A stretch of DNA of 64,000 nucleotides, taken from NCBI GenBank assembly GCA_025450495.1, contig JANWHI010000087.1, positions 9,611 to 73,610 of the forward strand. The letters are read 5' to 3'. Shown here piece after piece: positions 1 through 9,036 of this stretch. Each line of letters starts with the position of its first letter. The stretch's first letter is position 1. This DNA comes from Candidatus Dormiibacter sp. Its GTDB lineage: Bacteria; Chloroflexota; Dormibacteria; UBA8260. Under the pieces are notes generated by a model. It was not told where the DNA came from. It made no database searches and saw nothing but the letters and a program-made list of their open reading frames with translations. The position numbers and the translations under genes were made by a program.

Positions 1-647
1 GCGGACCCGGGGACGCGCACGTCGTCGAACCGCACGTCGGCGGTGGGGATCATGCGCAGCCCGATCGGGTCGGTCTGTTGCGTTGCGACGCCGGGGGTCT
101 CGCGGTCGACCAGGAACGCGGTCAGGCCCTCCTCTGCCATGGCATAGACGATGGTCACGTCGCACTGGTGGCCGAGGTTGACGTGGCACTTGGTGCCGTT
201 GATGACCCAATCTCCATTGGACCGCGCCGCGGTGGTGCGCATCAGCTTCAGCGACGAGCCGACACCGGGCTCGGAGATGCTCTCCGAGAAGATCGCCTCA
301 CCCCTGGCGATCGGCGCCAGCAGCCGGGCGCGTTGCTCGGGTGTTCCCCAGGCGATCAACCAGCACTGGCCCTGGATGGAGATCTGCGGCGACACCATGC
401 GGTGGCGGCCGACCTCCTCCTCGATGAGGCAGTACTCGGCGACACCCCCGCCGGCGCCTCCGTCAGCCGCCGGCGTCAGCGGGCCGATCCAGCCGCGGCG
501 GCCCATCTCCGCGTAGAGGTCGCGCGGGAACGTCGCCGCGCGCGCGGATGAGTCGAGCTCAGCGCGATGCTCCGCGGCGAACTCCGCGATGGCGGCGGCG
601 GTGCGCTGTGCCCAGCCATCCTCTTTGAAGGTCAGGCCGAAGTACAT
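1..647 (-). CDS. Acyl-CoA dehydrogenase, 3' end cut by window edge
   Basis: The reverse strand encodes the N-terminal and middle parts of an acyl-CoA dehydrogenase, an FAD flavoprotein that introduces the alpha,beta double bond into acyl-CoA esters and passes electrons to ETF. About 215 codons are visible. The helical N-terminal domain is followed by the flavin-contact segment FSESISEPGVGSSLK and a following beta-barrel. The C-terminal helical domain with the catalytic glutamate lies outside the window. ATG at 647 sits 10 nt after the stop of the upstream GlcG-like gene, with GAGAG as a modest ribosome site. It is probably co-transcribed with that gene. The fused ETF at 13494 could be its electron acceptor, but this is inference. 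Confidence 0.88.
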   Translation of the reverse strand, partial: MYFGLTFKEDGWAQRTAAAIAEFAAEHRAELDSSARAATFPRDLYAEMGRRGWIGPLTPAADGGAGGGVAEYCLIEEEVGRHRMVSPQISIQGQCWLIAWGTPEQRARLLAPIARGEAIFSESISEPGVGSSLKLMRTTAARSNGDWVINGTKCHVNLGHQCDVTIVYAMAEEGLTAFLVDRETPGVATQQTDPIGLRMIPTADVRFDDVRVPGS

Positions 648-657
648 GTGGGCGCTC

Positions 658-1065
658 TCACGGTGCGCTGAACGCTGCCGCCGCGGCCTCGGCTGCGATG
701 TGATCCTGGTCGGGGTGGCCGCCGCTGGCACCAACCGCGCCGACAACCTCTCCGTCACGGAAGAGCGGCACCGCGCCCTTGCCGACGATGAAGTCGCCGA
801 GCCCGATCACGCTCTGTGCGAAGAAGGGCCGCTGCGCCCAGGCCTGCTCCCGATCCGCGGTCGGCTTGCAGAACGCGGCGGACGTGCGTGCCTTGCGCCA
901 TGCCACCTCGGAGACGATCCACATGGCGTCATCGTCGCGCTCGAAAGCCACGATCTGGCCGGCATAGTCCACCACCGCGATGCCCATCCCGACCCCCTGC
1001 TCGCGTCCGGACTCCAGTCCCGCACGCACCACCGCGCGTGCTTCCTCCAGGGTGATCTTGCTCAT
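658..1065 (-). CDS. GlcG/HbpS-family (DUF336) protein
   Basis: A 135-residue protein of the heme-degrading/GlcG-HbpS family. The N-terminus (KITLEEARAVV), the central VVDYAGQIVAFERDD stretch and the C-terminal GAVGASGGHPDQDH segment are typical. Members bind small ligands or heme, or accompany glycolate, diol and other catabolic operons; the biochemical role is usually unclear. ATG at 1065 is chosen because GGGAGG lies 6 nt upstream, whereas the TTG at 1071 would abut that site. It precedes the acyl-CoA dehydrogenase and is divergent from the GntR gene, which suggests local control by that regulator. Confidence 0.85.
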   Translation of the reverse strand: MSKITLEEARAVVRAGLESGREQGVGMGIAVVDYAGQIVAFERDDDAMWIVSEVAWRKARTSAAFCKPTADREQAWAQRPFFAQSVIGLGDFIVGKGAVPLFRDGEVVGAVGASGGHPDQDHIAAEAAAAAFSAP

Positions 1066-1142
1066 CGTCAACCTCCCGACTGCGCTGTTGCTGAATGGAA
1101 AACGCGGTGCCGTACACGGTCAACGCGCTGTATGGTGTTGGG

Positions 1143-1808
1143 ATGGTGTATCCCGCACAGCCCGCGGCCTCGGTGATCGCCACCTCCAGCAGCTCCCACC
1201 GGCCGCTGCGCGAGCTCGTCGCCGAAGACATCCGCAGCCTGATCCTGTCGCAGCAGCTGCCGCCCGGTACGCGCCTCATCGAGGCGGATCTGGCGGTGCA
1301 GTTCGGCGTCTCGAGGATTCCCGTGCGTGAAGCGATCCGCCTGCTCGAGGCAACCGGGCTCGTCGAGGTGGTGCCGCGCAAGGGCGCGCACGTCACCGTC
1401 GTCGACGGCGCCGACATCAAGCACATCCAGGAGTTGCGCATCGCCATCGAGGGTTTCATCGCCGAGGTGGCGGCGCTGCGGCACACACCGTGGGACATCG
1501 AGCAGCTCACGCTCGCCGTCGACACCGGGCTGGCGGCGTCCGAGTCCGGTGACGCCGTGGGCGCCGCGGTCTATCACCGCGACTTTCATCTCGCCATGGA
1601 GCACGCCGCCAAGAACCCCTACCTGGCGCTGGTGGTCAATCCGCTGCGGCAGCGCACCGAGATGGTGTTCTCGGTGCTGCTCGAACGCCAGGGAAGCGTG
1701 GCCTGGGAGCAGCACCGGCGGCTTCGTGACGCCATCGCCGCCGGCGATCCCATGCTGGCGCGTCGCGAGATGGAGAGCCACATCAAGGACGCGATGTCGC
1801 ACTGGTGA
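1143..1808 (+). CDS. GntR-family regulator, FCD (FadR-type) subfamily
   Basis: A 221-residue transcription factor. The N-terminal winged helix (about residues 20-85) carries the GntR recognition segment SRIPVREAIRLLEATGLV. The C-terminal FCD domain (about 90-215) has the metal-ligand pattern of the family: an Asp and His in HRDFHLAMEH, then His in EQHRRLRD and ESHIKDAM. FCD regulators normally sense organic acids or acyl-CoAs and repress adjacent catabolic genes. ATG at 1143 fits the family start; the frame is open upstream to 1095, so a 16-residue longer form cannot be excluded. It is divergent from the GlcG-like/acyl-CoA dehydrogenase genes and is the best candidate regulator of the left-arm catabolic genes. 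Confidence 0.9.
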   Translation: MVYPAQPAASVIATSSSSHRPLRELVAEDIRSLILSQQLPPGTRLIEADLAVQFGVSRIPVREAIRLLEATGLVEVVPRKGAHVTVVDGADIKHIQELRIAIEGFIAEVAALRHTPWDIEQLTLAVDTGLAASESGDAVGAAVYHRDFHLAMEHAAKNPYLALVVNPLRQRTEMVFSVLLERQGSVAWEQHRRLRDAIAAGDPMLARREMESHIKDAMSHW

Positions 1809-1839
1809 GCCTGACCTCGGGGAGCAGGCGCCGCGCCGC

Positions 1840-3267
1840 CTAGGGGGTCTGGGCATCGACAGCCTCGGTCGTGATCATGGCGGGCCGCTCGTCACGTCCC
1901 GGTAGGAAGGCGGCCGCCAGCCCGAGCAGGGCGACGACCGACGCGCCGGCGAAGATCAGTGGAAACGGGCCATCCCCGCTGACCACGCCGGCAACCCACG
2001 CCGCTCCGAGCGCGGAGCCCGTGAACCTGAGCAGGTTGTACAGGCCAAGCCCGGCTCCAACCCGTCCCGCCGCGGAGCGCGTGGCTCCGGTTGCGGCCGA
2101 CGTCTGCACCAGTGCCACGCCGATGCCGGCGACACCGAGGGCGATGACCAGGACGGCGCCCGTGGCGGTTGGCGATGCAAGAACCAGGGCCAGGGCGAGC
2201 TGCGTGGCCACCAGCACAGCGAGCCCGGTCCGCAGCGTGACGCGGCCGCCCCAGCGCTCGGTGCTGATCCCGGCGAGCGGGGCAAGAAGCGTCATCAGCG
2301 CGGGCAGCGCGAGCAACAGCAGGCCGGCCTTGCCGACCCCGACGCCGGCGACGCGGGTCAGGTACAGCGGGATGCCGAGCAGCATGGAGCCGAGGCAGAA
2401 CATCTGCGTGGCCACCGCCAGGGAGCTGCGCAGGTAGGCACGCTCGACGAGCAGCGACGGCGGCACAAACGGCACCGCGGCGCGATGGATGGCGCGCCAG
2501 AAGAGCACCAGCAGAACCGCGCCGAGCCCGAACGACACAAGCACTGGGGCCGAACCCACGCCGCTGATGGGCACCCCTGCCGCGGCGACGAGCAGCAGCG
2601 CAGCGCCGGCGGTCAGCGCCGCAGCGCCACGCCACTCCAGGCCCACCCGGCGCGCGCGGTCCGAAGGCACGAAGCGCAGGGTGGTCAGCAGCGCGACGAC
2701 AGCGATCGCCACTGTTGGCGCAAAGATCCAGCGCCAGCCGGCGAATCCGGCGATCAATCCGCCCGCCGGTGGGCCGACCGCCTGGCCAAGTCCGTTGGCT
2801 CCCGCCCAAAGCCCCACCGCGCGGCCGCGGCGCTCGACTCCGATCAACCCGGTGATGATGCCGAGCACAGCGGGAAGAATGGCTGCGCTGGTGGCTCCCT
2901 GGACGACGCGGAACAGCACCAGCGTGGCCAGGTTGGGGGCGAAGGCAGCGCCCAGGGCGCCGACCCCGACGCCGACCACGGAGAGGCAGAAGACACGTCG
3001 CCGCCCGATGCGATCGCCGGCCCAGCCGGCCAGCGGCATCAGCGCCGCGGCGGTGATGCTGAACCCGATGACCACCAGCGCTCCCTCGCCCACCCCCACG
3101 CCGAGGTCGCGAGCGATCGCGTTGAGAGGCACGGTGACGATGTTGTTGTTGACCGTCCCCATGAAGGTGCCCAGCAGGAGCGGCGCGATCACGTACCAGG
3201 CTGCACCACCGTGCGCAGACGGCGCTGCGCTGCCGGCCGCGCGCATGGCGGCACCGTCCGCCCGCAT
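1840..3267 (-). CDS. MFS drug/metabolite exporter, DHA2-like
   Basis: A 475-residue polytopic membrane protein of the major facilitator superfamily. It has the loop 2-3 signature GDRIGRRRVF and the antiporter motif C-like GQAVGPPAGGLIAG. Its length suits the 14-helix DHA2 (EmrB/QacA-like) group, which exports drugs or metabolites against protons. The frame is open upstream into the preceding ABC gene; ATG at 3267 starts 5 nt after that gene's stop, so a shared transcript is likely. The substrate cannot be read from sequence. Its position at the end of the peptide-importer operon suggests export of a pathway by-product. Confidence 0.85.
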   Translation of the reverse strand: MRADGAAMRAAGSAAPSAHGGAAWYVIAPLLLGTFMGTVNNNIVTVPLNAIARDLGVGVGEGALVVIGFSITAAALMPLAGWAGDRIGRRRVFCLSVVGVGVGALGAAFAPNLATLVLFRVVQGATSAAILPAVLGIITGLIGVERRGRAVGLWAGANGLGQAVGPPAGGLIAGFAGWRWIFAPTVAIAVVALLTTLRFVPSDRARRVGLEWRGAAALTAGAALLLVAAAGVPISGVGSAPVLVSFGLGAVLLVLFWRAIHRAAVPFVPPSLLVERAYLRSSLAVATQMFCLGSMLLGIPLYLTRVAGVGVGKAGLLLLALPALMTLLAPLAGISTERWGGRVTLRTGLAVLVATQLALALVLASPTATGAVLVIALGVAGIGVALVQTSAATGATRSAAGRVGAGLGLYNLLRFTGSALGAAWVAGVVSGDGPFPLIFAGASVVALLGLAAAFLPGRDERPAMITTEAVDAQTP

Positions 3268-3272
3268 GGCGA

Positions 3273-4286
3273 TCACGCCGAGCCGGTCGAGGCAGTCGCC
3301 AGCGCCTCCCGCTGTTCGTCCTCGACGAGCAGGCAGGCCGCGCGGTGTCCCGGATCGACGACGACGTAGGGCGGGTCGATCAGCGCGCACCTGTCGATGG
3401 CGACCGGACAGCGTGTGTGGAAGCGACAGCCCGACGGTGGCGCGAGCGGCGACGGCATCTCGCCGGGGAGCAGCTGGGCGACACGCTGCCGCTCGAGGTC
3501 GGGATCGGCGATGGGCACCGCAGAGAGCAGCGCCCGCGTGTACGGATGCCGCGGCGACGTGAAGATGGAGTCGCAGTCGCCCTCTTCGACGATGCGGCCG
3601 AGGTACATGATCGCCACCCGGTCGCAGACGTAGCGCACCACGCTGAGGTCGTGCGAGATGAAGAGATAGGTGAGATGGAACTCGTCCTGGAGGTCCTTCA
3701 GCAGGTTGAGCAGCTGGGCACGGATCGACACATCGAGCGCCGACACGGGTTCGTCGGCGACGATGAGGTCGGGCTTGGCGGCAACGGCGCGCGCGACGCC
3801 AACCCGCTGTCGTTGGCCACCGGAGAACTCGTGCGGGTAGCGCAGCGCGCTGTCCCGATCCAGCCCGACACGGGCCAGCAGGCGCGCCGCCGCCTGCCAG
3901 GCGTCGTGCTTGTTCATGCCCTCGTGGAGTGCGAAGGGCTCGGCGACGATGTCGCCGAGTCGCATGCGTGGGTTGAGTGACGCGTAGGGGTCCTGGAAGA
4001 TCATCTGCACGCGGCGCCGGGTGCGCCGCATCGCCTCACTGGAGAGCGAGGCGAGGTCGATGCCTTCGAAGAGGATCCGTCCCTCGGTCGGATCCTCGAG
4101 CCGGACGATGCTGCGCGCCACCGTGGACTTGCCCGACCCGCTCTCGCCGACCAGCCCGAGCGAGCTGCCGCGCGCGATCGCGAGATCGACGCCGTCGACT
4201 GCCTTGACCGTGCCGTGCCGGCCGTGCGCGGTGAAGTACGTCTTCAACCCCTCGACCGACAGGAGGATCTCAGCGGAGGGGTTCAT
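3273..4286 (-). CDS. Oligopeptide ABC transporter ATPase, DppF/OppF type
   Basis: A 337-residue ATPase subunit of a peptide-type ABC importer. Visible motifs in order are Walker A GESGSGKST, the Q-loop segment IFQDPYASLNPR, the signature FSGGQRQRVGVARA, Walker B LIVADEP and the switch ISHDLS. The C-terminal oligopeptide-transporter extension contains CRFHTRCP, and Fe-S binding by such Cys motifs has been proposed in some homologues. ATG at 4286 is chosen; it overlaps the end of the DppD-type gene by 17 nt, whereas the longer frame (4331) would begin deep inside it. With its partner it would energise uptake through the two permeases upstream. Confidence 0.93.
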   Translation of the reverse strand: MNPSAEILLSVEGLKTYFTAHGRHGTVKAVDGVDLAIARGSSLGLVGESGSGKSTVARSIVRLEDPTEGRILFEGIDLASLSSEAMRRTRRRVQMIFQDPYASLNPRMRLGDIVAEPFALHEGMNKHDAWQAAARLLARVGLDRDSALRYPHEFSGGQRQRVGVARAVAAKPDLIVADEPVSALDVSIRAQLLNLLKDLQDEFHLTYLFISHDLSVVRYVCDRVAIMYLGRIVEEGDCDSIFTSPRHPYTRALLSAVPIADPDLERQRVAQLLPGEMPSPLAPPSGCRFHTRCPVAIDRCALIDPPYVVVDPGHRAACLLVEDEQREALATASTGSA

Positions 4287-5307
4287 GGGCAGCCTCGGTT
4301 CGAAAGCACGCCGCGTCATGGCCGGGCGCACGCGGCGTCAGCGCCGGCACCGCCTCGCGGCAGCGCTCGACGGCGTAGGGGCAGCGGGGGTTGAACGGGC
4401 AGCAGGGCTCAGGGTCGATGAGCACCGGCGGCGAGCCGTCGATCACCGACAGCCTGCGGTTGCGGTCCTGGTCGAGGCGCACCACGGAGTCCAGCAGACC
4501 GGCGGTATACGGATGCTCCGGACCGTGGAAGAGGTCGTGGGCTGGGGCGGACTCGACCAGCCGGCCGCCGTACATCACGAAGACACGGTCACAGAGGCCG
4601 GCGATGACGCCGAGGTCGTGGGTGACCAGGATGATCGCCATCCCGGTCCGCTGGTTGATGTCCTTGAGCAGGCGAAGGATCTGCGCCTGGATGGTGACGT
4701 CGAGAGCGGTCGTGGGCTCGTCGGCGATGAGCAGGCCCGGGTCATTCGACAGGGCCATGGCGATGAGCACGCGCTGGCGCATCCCACCGGAGAGCTCGTG
4801 CGGGTACTGGCTCAGACGGGTGGCGACGTCAGGGATGCCCACCTGCTCGAGCAGGGAGGCAGACCGCTCCAGGGCCTCAGCGCGGGGGATGCGCTGGTGC
4901 GCACGCAGCGCGCCGACCATCTGCGAGCCGACGGTGAACACCGGATCCAGCGACGTCATCGGATCCTGGAACACCATCGCAATCCGGCCGCCGCGGAGCT
5001 GGCGCAGCTGCTCACCGCGCAGCTTCATCACGTCACGACCCTCGAACACGACGCGACCAGTGGTGCGCGCGGTCGCCGGCAGCAGGCGGAGCAGAGACAG
5101 GGAGGTCACCGTCTTTCCCGAGCCGCTCTCGCCGACCAGGCCGACGATCTCGCCGGGCGCGACGGAGAAGGTGACGTCCTGCACCGCATGGACCCGGCCG
5201 GCGCGAGTTTCGAACGAGGTCGAGAGGCCGCTGACGTCGAGGATCGTCTCGGCCGCGGCTCGCGCAGGTGTGGGCTCGGGCGAGAGAGCCGGTGCCGCGG
5301 CGGTCAT
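4270..5307 (-). CDS. Oligopeptide ABC transporter ATPase, DppD/OppD type
   Basis: A 345-residue ATPase, the second nucleotide-binding subunit of the importer. Walker A is GESGSGKT, the signature is LSGGMRQRVLIAMA, Walker B is LLIADEP and the switch is THDLG. The C-terminus has the peptide-family extension with CCPFNPRCPYAVERC. The frame stays open far upstream, but ATG at 5307 overlaps the permease stop as ATGA, the pattern used throughout this operon, so that start is preferred. The subunit order B-C-D-F after the binding protein is the usual dpp/opp layout. Confidence 0.93.
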   Translation of the reverse strand: MTAAAPALSPEPTPARAAAETILDVSGLSTSFETRAGRVHAVQDVTFSVAPGEIVGLVGESGSGKTVTSLSLLRLLPATARTTGRVVFEGRDVMKLRGEQLRQLRGGRIAMVFQDPMTSLDPVFTVGSQMVGALRAHQRIPRAEALERSASLLEQVGIPDVATRLSQYPHELSGGMRQRVLIAMALSNDPGLLIADEPTTALDVTIQAQILRLLKDINQRTGMAIILVTHDLGVIAGLCDRVFVMYGGRLVESAPAHDLFHGPEHPYTAGLLDSVVRLDQDRNRRLSVIDGSPPVLIDPEPCCPFNPRCPYAVERCREAVPALTPRAPGHDAACFRTEAAHEPLR

Positions 5308-6230
5308 CGCGAACCGGCGCGCTGAAGCGGGTCGGCGACGACCCGCAGCCAGCTCGCCACCACGTTGGCGCTCAGCACGGTCAGGGTCAGGGCCAGGCCG
5401 GGGAAGGTGATCAGCCACCACGCCACTGTGAGGTAGTCCTCGCCGTTGTTGAGCATCAGGCCCCAGCTCACCGTCGGTGCCTGCACACCGAGGCCGAGAA
5501 AGCTGATCGTCGACTCGGCGAGCACCACGCGGGCGAACTCGAGCGTCGCCAGGGTGATCAGCGGCGAGAGGATGTTGGGCAGCGCATGGCCGATCATGAC
5601 CCGTCGTGAGGTGTTGCCGGTAACGCGGGCGGCCTCGATGAACGTGGTGTGCTTGAGCGTCATCACCATGCCGCGGGTGAGGCGGCAATAGACGAGCCAG
5701 CCGTCGATGCACAGCGCGATGATCACGGAGGTGGCGCTGGCGCCGAGCACAAGCACCACAGCCAGCGAGATCAGCAGCGCAGGGAAGCTGAACTGGATGT
5801 CGACGATGCGCATCAACAGCGTGTCGACCCAGCCGCCGAGGTAACCCGCCAGCAGCCCGGTGGTCGTTCCCAGCACGACGCTGAACGCCACCACGGCCAG
5901 CCCGATGGTCACCGACGTGCGCGCGCCCCAGATGATCCGCGACAGGATGTCGCGGCCGAGCTCGTCAGTGCCAAGGAGATAGGTGGTGCTTCCCCCGGCC
6001 GACCACGCCGGGGGCGTCAGGCGATCGATGATGTGCAGCTCGTTGGGATCGTGCGGCGCCACCCACGGCGCGAAGATCGCCGCCACCGCGAGCAGGAGCA
6101 GGAACAGCGACGCAACCATGGCGAACCGGTTGCCGGCCAGGCCCCGCAGCATGCCCCGCATCGAGGGCAGGCGCCGGAACGACGGACGCTCAGGGAACGA
6201 CGGGATCTCCAGAGGTGTGGTGACCGCCAT
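5304..6230 (-). CDS. Peptide ABC transporter permease, DppC type
   Basis: A 308-residue inner-membrane permease. It has the N-terminal OppC leader helix (about residues 33-55), the periplasmic segment with LLGTDELGRDILSRIIWG that is diagnostic of DppC/OppC, and the cytoplasmic EAA loop EAARVTGNTSRRVMIGHALPN contacting the ATPases. ATG at 6230 overlaps the stop of the DppB-type gene (ATGA). The longer open frame into that gene is rejected. It pairs with the preceding permease to form the translocation pore. Confidence 0.92.
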   Translation of the reverse strand: MAVTTPLEIPSFPERPSFRRLPSMRGMLRGLAGNRFAMVASLFLLLLAVAAIFAPWVAPHDPNELHIIDRLTPPAWSAGGSTTYLLGTDELGRDILSRIIWGARTSVTIGLAVVAFSVVLGTTTGLLAGYLGGWVDTLLMRIVDIQFSFPALLISLAVVLVLGASATSVIIALCIDGWLVYCRLTRGMVMTLKHTTFIEAARVTGNTSRRVMIGHALPNILSPLITLATLEFARVVLAESTISFLGLGVQAPTVSWGLMLNNGEDYLTVAWWLITFPGLALTLTVLSANVVASWLRVVADPLQRAGSR

Positions 6231-7204
6231 CAGGCAGGAACGCCGTCGATGGCCTGCAACTTGCGGCGCGCGCGGCGGCGGCTGCCCAGGCTGGCAACGC
6301 GTGGGTCGAGGGCCGCGTAGATGACATCGAGGAGGAGGTTGAGCGCCACGATCAGCGTGGCAACGATGGTGACATCCGCCTCGATCAGGGGGATGTCGTG
6401 GTGCTGGATGGCCTGGACGGCGAGGAGGCCGGCACCCGGCCAGTTGAAGACGACCTCGACCAGAATGGTGAAGCCGGCGATCAGCCGGCCGAGCTCCCAT
6501 CCCATCAGGGTGACGATGGGGATGGCGGCGTTCTTGAGAGCGTGCTGGAAGATGAGGCTCCGAGTGCTGAGCCCCAATGAGCGCCCCACCAGCACGTACT
6601 GCTGGCCCAGCTCATCGAGCATGGCGCTGCGGACGATCTGGGTGAGGCGCCCAAGTGGCAACGCCGCAAGGGTGATGACCGGAAGCACGAAGTACTGCGG
6701 CCCACCGTACCCGCTGGTGGGGGTCAGGCCCAGCTGCACGGCGACGATGAGGATGAGCAGCTCGCCGAGCCAGAACGCCGGCATCGAGATCCCCAGCAGG
6801 GAGACCGTCACCGCCAGCTTGTCCCAGACGGAATCACGCTTGACGGCGGCGAGGATGCCCAGGGGGACCGAGCCGGCGATGGCGACGAGCATGGCGAAGA
6901 ACACCAGCTCGCCGGTCGCCGGGAGCCGGCCAACCACCAGGTTGACCGCAGGAAGCTGCTGCCAGAACGATGTGCCGAAGTCACCGTGCGCGGCCCCGGC
7001 GATGGTGCTGAAGAACTGGACGATCAGAGGACGGTCGAATCCCTGCGCGTGGCTGAAGGCAGCCACCTGAGCGTTGGTCGATGACAGTGGCAGCAGCAAC
7101 CGCGCCGGGTTGCCGAGCGCATGGGTGATCAGGAACACCGCGGTCTGCACGCAGAACACGACGAGGATCGCGAAACCCAGCCGCTTCAGCAGGAAGCGCG
7201 CCAC
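6230..7204 (-). CDS. Peptide ABC transporter permease, DppB type
   Basis: A 324-residue permease starting with the typical leader MARFLLKRLGFAILVVF. It carries conserved DppB features: the GDFGTSFWQQ periplasmic segment, SMPAFWLGELLI, and a cytoplasmic EAA-type loop around GRSLGLSTRSLIFQHALKN. The start is GTG at 7204, 13 nt downstream of the binding-protein stop, with AAGGCAG as a weak ribosome site. Transported solutes of this subfamily are usually di- or oligopeptides, but glutathione, nickel and plant-derived compounds are also known, so the substrate remains open. Confidence 0.92.
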   Translation of the reverse strand: MARFLLKRLGFAILVVFCVQTAVFLITHALGNPARLLLPLSSTNAQVAAFSHAQGFDRPLIVQFFSTIAGAAHGDFGTSFWQQLPAVNLVVGRLPATGELVFFAMLVAIAGSVPLGILAAVKRDSVWDKLAVTVSLLGISMPAFWLGELLILIVAVQLGLTPTSGYGGPQYFVLPVITLAALPLGRLTQIVRSAMLDELGQQYVLVGRSLGLSTRSLIFQHALKNAAIPIVTLMGWELGRLIAGFTILVEVVFNWPGAGLLAVQAIQHHDIPLIEADVTIVATLIVALNLLLDVIYAALDPRVASLGSRRRARRKLQAIDGVPA

Positions 7205-7217
7205 GTGACTGCCTTTG

Positions 7218-8855
7218 TCAGCCGAACGACATGGTGTTGACGAGGATCTGAGCGTCGTATCGCGGCGTCCAGCTGAGGTCGCTGGTCATTCCCCAGATGT
7301 TGTCGGTGTTCATCATGAAGATGAAGTCGGCGTCGTCGCACACTGACTTGTTGATGTCCTTGTAATCCTGGAGACGCGTGGACGGGTTCAACTCCGACCG
7401 CGCCGCAAGAATCTGCGCATCGAGGGCGGTGTTCGACGTCGAGGAGCCACCACCGTTGGTGAGGAAATAGGTCGACGCGGTCACATCGGCATCACCAAAG
7501 ATGTTGTCATGCGACACGAAGATCATGTCCGGCCGCGCGGTGGTCGCGCTGTTGGTCGGCGGAAAGATGACGTTGAGGTAGGTGGCGAAATCGGTGAAGC
7601 TGGGCTTGACCGTGAAGCCGGCCGCGGTGAGGTAGCCGCTGATGGTCTGCTCGAGCTCGACGTCCTTGAGCCAGCGGTTGCTGGAGTCGCCGACGAAGAG
7701 AACGTTGAGTGAGGGTGCGTGGGCATTCTGGACAAGCTGCTTGGCCTTGGCGGGATCGTAGGGGTAGGGCCGCAGGTCGGGGTTCCAGCCCAAGGTTCCC
7801 GGCCCCATGATCTGGCAGTTTGCCAGGTGGCCGAAACCGCTGAAGAGCTTGTTGAGGATGGTCTGGCTGTCGACGGCATAGTTGGCCGCCAGCCGGAGGT
7901 TCTTGTCGGCGAACGGGCCGCCGCGGGTGTTGAGGATCACAGTTGGGAACTCGAGCCCGGCCGCGTGGACGGCCACCGGCACCTGGCTGAGCTGCTCGGG
8001 GAGGAGGCCGGTGACCAGGTTGAGCTCACCGGTCTTGATGCCGGCGAGCCGGAGGGTCGGCTCCTTGACGGGCTGGAAGATGGCCTGGTCGATGGCGGGC
8101 TTGCCGCCCCAGTAGTGGGGATTCGCCTGGAGGATCGTCTTGCCGCCCTTCTGAGTGCTCACCAGCGTGTACGGGCCGGTGCCGATCGGATGGTTGGCAA
8201 AGTCGGCGTTGGTGGCCGCGGACACCGGCACCATGGTGATCAGTGACATCCGCTTCGGCACCGTCGGATCCTGCGCCGACGTGGTGATGTCGACGGTGAG
8301 GTCGTCGACCTTGGACGCCCCGTTGATGTCACCGACGAAGTCGCCCTGCGCGGTGACGTACTTGGGATCGGTGATCCGCTTGATGCTGGCCACCACCGCG
8401 TCGGCGTTGAAGGGCTCCCCGTTGGAGAACTGAACCCCGCTGCGCAGCTTGAACTCCCACGTCGTCGCGTCCTTCTGGCTCCAACTGGTGGCGAGCAGCG
8501 GGCCAATCTTGTTGTCGGATGCGGTCCGCGACAGCAGCGGCTCGCTGATGTTGTCGTAGATGGCCAGCGCATTGCCATCCTCGAACGCCTGTGGGTCGAG
8601 CCCGGACGGATCGTCGGCGATGGCGATGTTGACGACGTTGGCGCCACTGTGATGGGTGGTGGCATGGACCGGGCCGGCGCCCTGCCCGGTGGCCGCCGCT
8701 CCGGTCGAGGCCGACGGGCTCGATCCGCAGCCGGCCAGCACCAGGGCCAGAGGCGCGAGCCAGGGCCCCAACCGCGCGACCCGGGATTGAGCCGAGGCGG
8801 TGCGGTGGCGCCTGGCTTTGCGGTGGACGTCGGAGCAATTCGATGTCGAGCCCAT
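7218..8855 (-). CDS. Peptide-type solute-binding lipoprotein (SBP_bac_5)
   Basis: A 545-residue extracellular binding lipoprotein of solute-binding family 5, which captures the substrate for the DppBCDF-like transporter. The N-terminus has basic residues, a hydrophobic stretch and the lipobox LVLAGC with Cys43 as the predicted lipidation site, followed by a Ser/Ala-rich linker. The mature part shows family landmarks: NIAIADDPSGLDPQAFED, KLRSGVQFSNGEPFNADAV and NHPIGTGPYTLVS. ATG at 8855 has a strong GAGGAGG site 5 nt upstream. It is the first gene of the importer operon and is divergent from the HDO operon, hinting that both act on the same compound. Confidence 0.93.
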   Translation of the reverse strand: MGSTSNCSDVHRKARRHRTASAQSRVARLGPWLAPLALVLAGCGSSPSASTGAAATGQGAGPVHATTHHSGANVVNIAIADDPSGLDPQAFEDGNALAIYDNISEPLLSRTASDNKIGPLLATSWSQKDATTWEFKLRSGVQFSNGEPFNADAVVASIKRITDPKYVTAQGDFVGDINGASKVDDLTVDITTSAQDPTVPKRMSLITMVPVSAATNADFANHPIGTGPYTLVSTQKGGKTILQANPHYWGGKPAIDQAIFQPVKEPTLRLAGIKTGELNLVTGLLPEQLSQVPVAVHAAGLEFPTVILNTRGGPFADKNLRLAANYAVDSQTILNKLFSGFGHLANCQIMGPGTLGWNPDLRPYPYDPAKAKQLVQNAHAPSLNVLFVGDSSNRWLKDVELEQTISGYLTAAGFTVKPSFTDFATYLNVIFPPTNSATTARPDMIFVSHDNIFGDADVTASTYFLTNGGGSSTSNTALDAQILAARSELNPSTRLQDYKDINKSVCDDADFIFMMNTDNIWGMTSDLSWTPRYDAQILVNTMSFG

Positions 8856-8931
8856 GTCAGCCTCCTCGATCTCTCGTGCGCGCGATCGTTATGACAGCCG
8901 TCGCCGACGGCTGTCTCCGGACCAAGGGCGC

Positions 8932-8965
8932 ATCCTAGCATTCAGGATGGTGTAGTGTGTATACT
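8932..8965. promoter_or_regulatory. Divergent promoter region between importer and HDO operon
   Basis: In the 181-nt gap between the divergent genes, TATACT at 8960-8965 (plus strand) matches a sigma-70-like -10 box, and TGCTAGGAT read on the minus strand (8932-8940) resembles an extended -10 for the importer operon. Neither has a good -35, which would fit activator dependence or a regulator binding between them. The GTATAC palindrome inside the plus-strand box could be part of an operator. Assigned by eye only. Confidence 0.35.
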
Positions 8966-9036
8966 GTCTGCCAAACAGGCCTGAGACTTTTCCGGGCGGC
9001 CGAGTGCCCGGCGAGATGACAGAATGAGGAGCACCG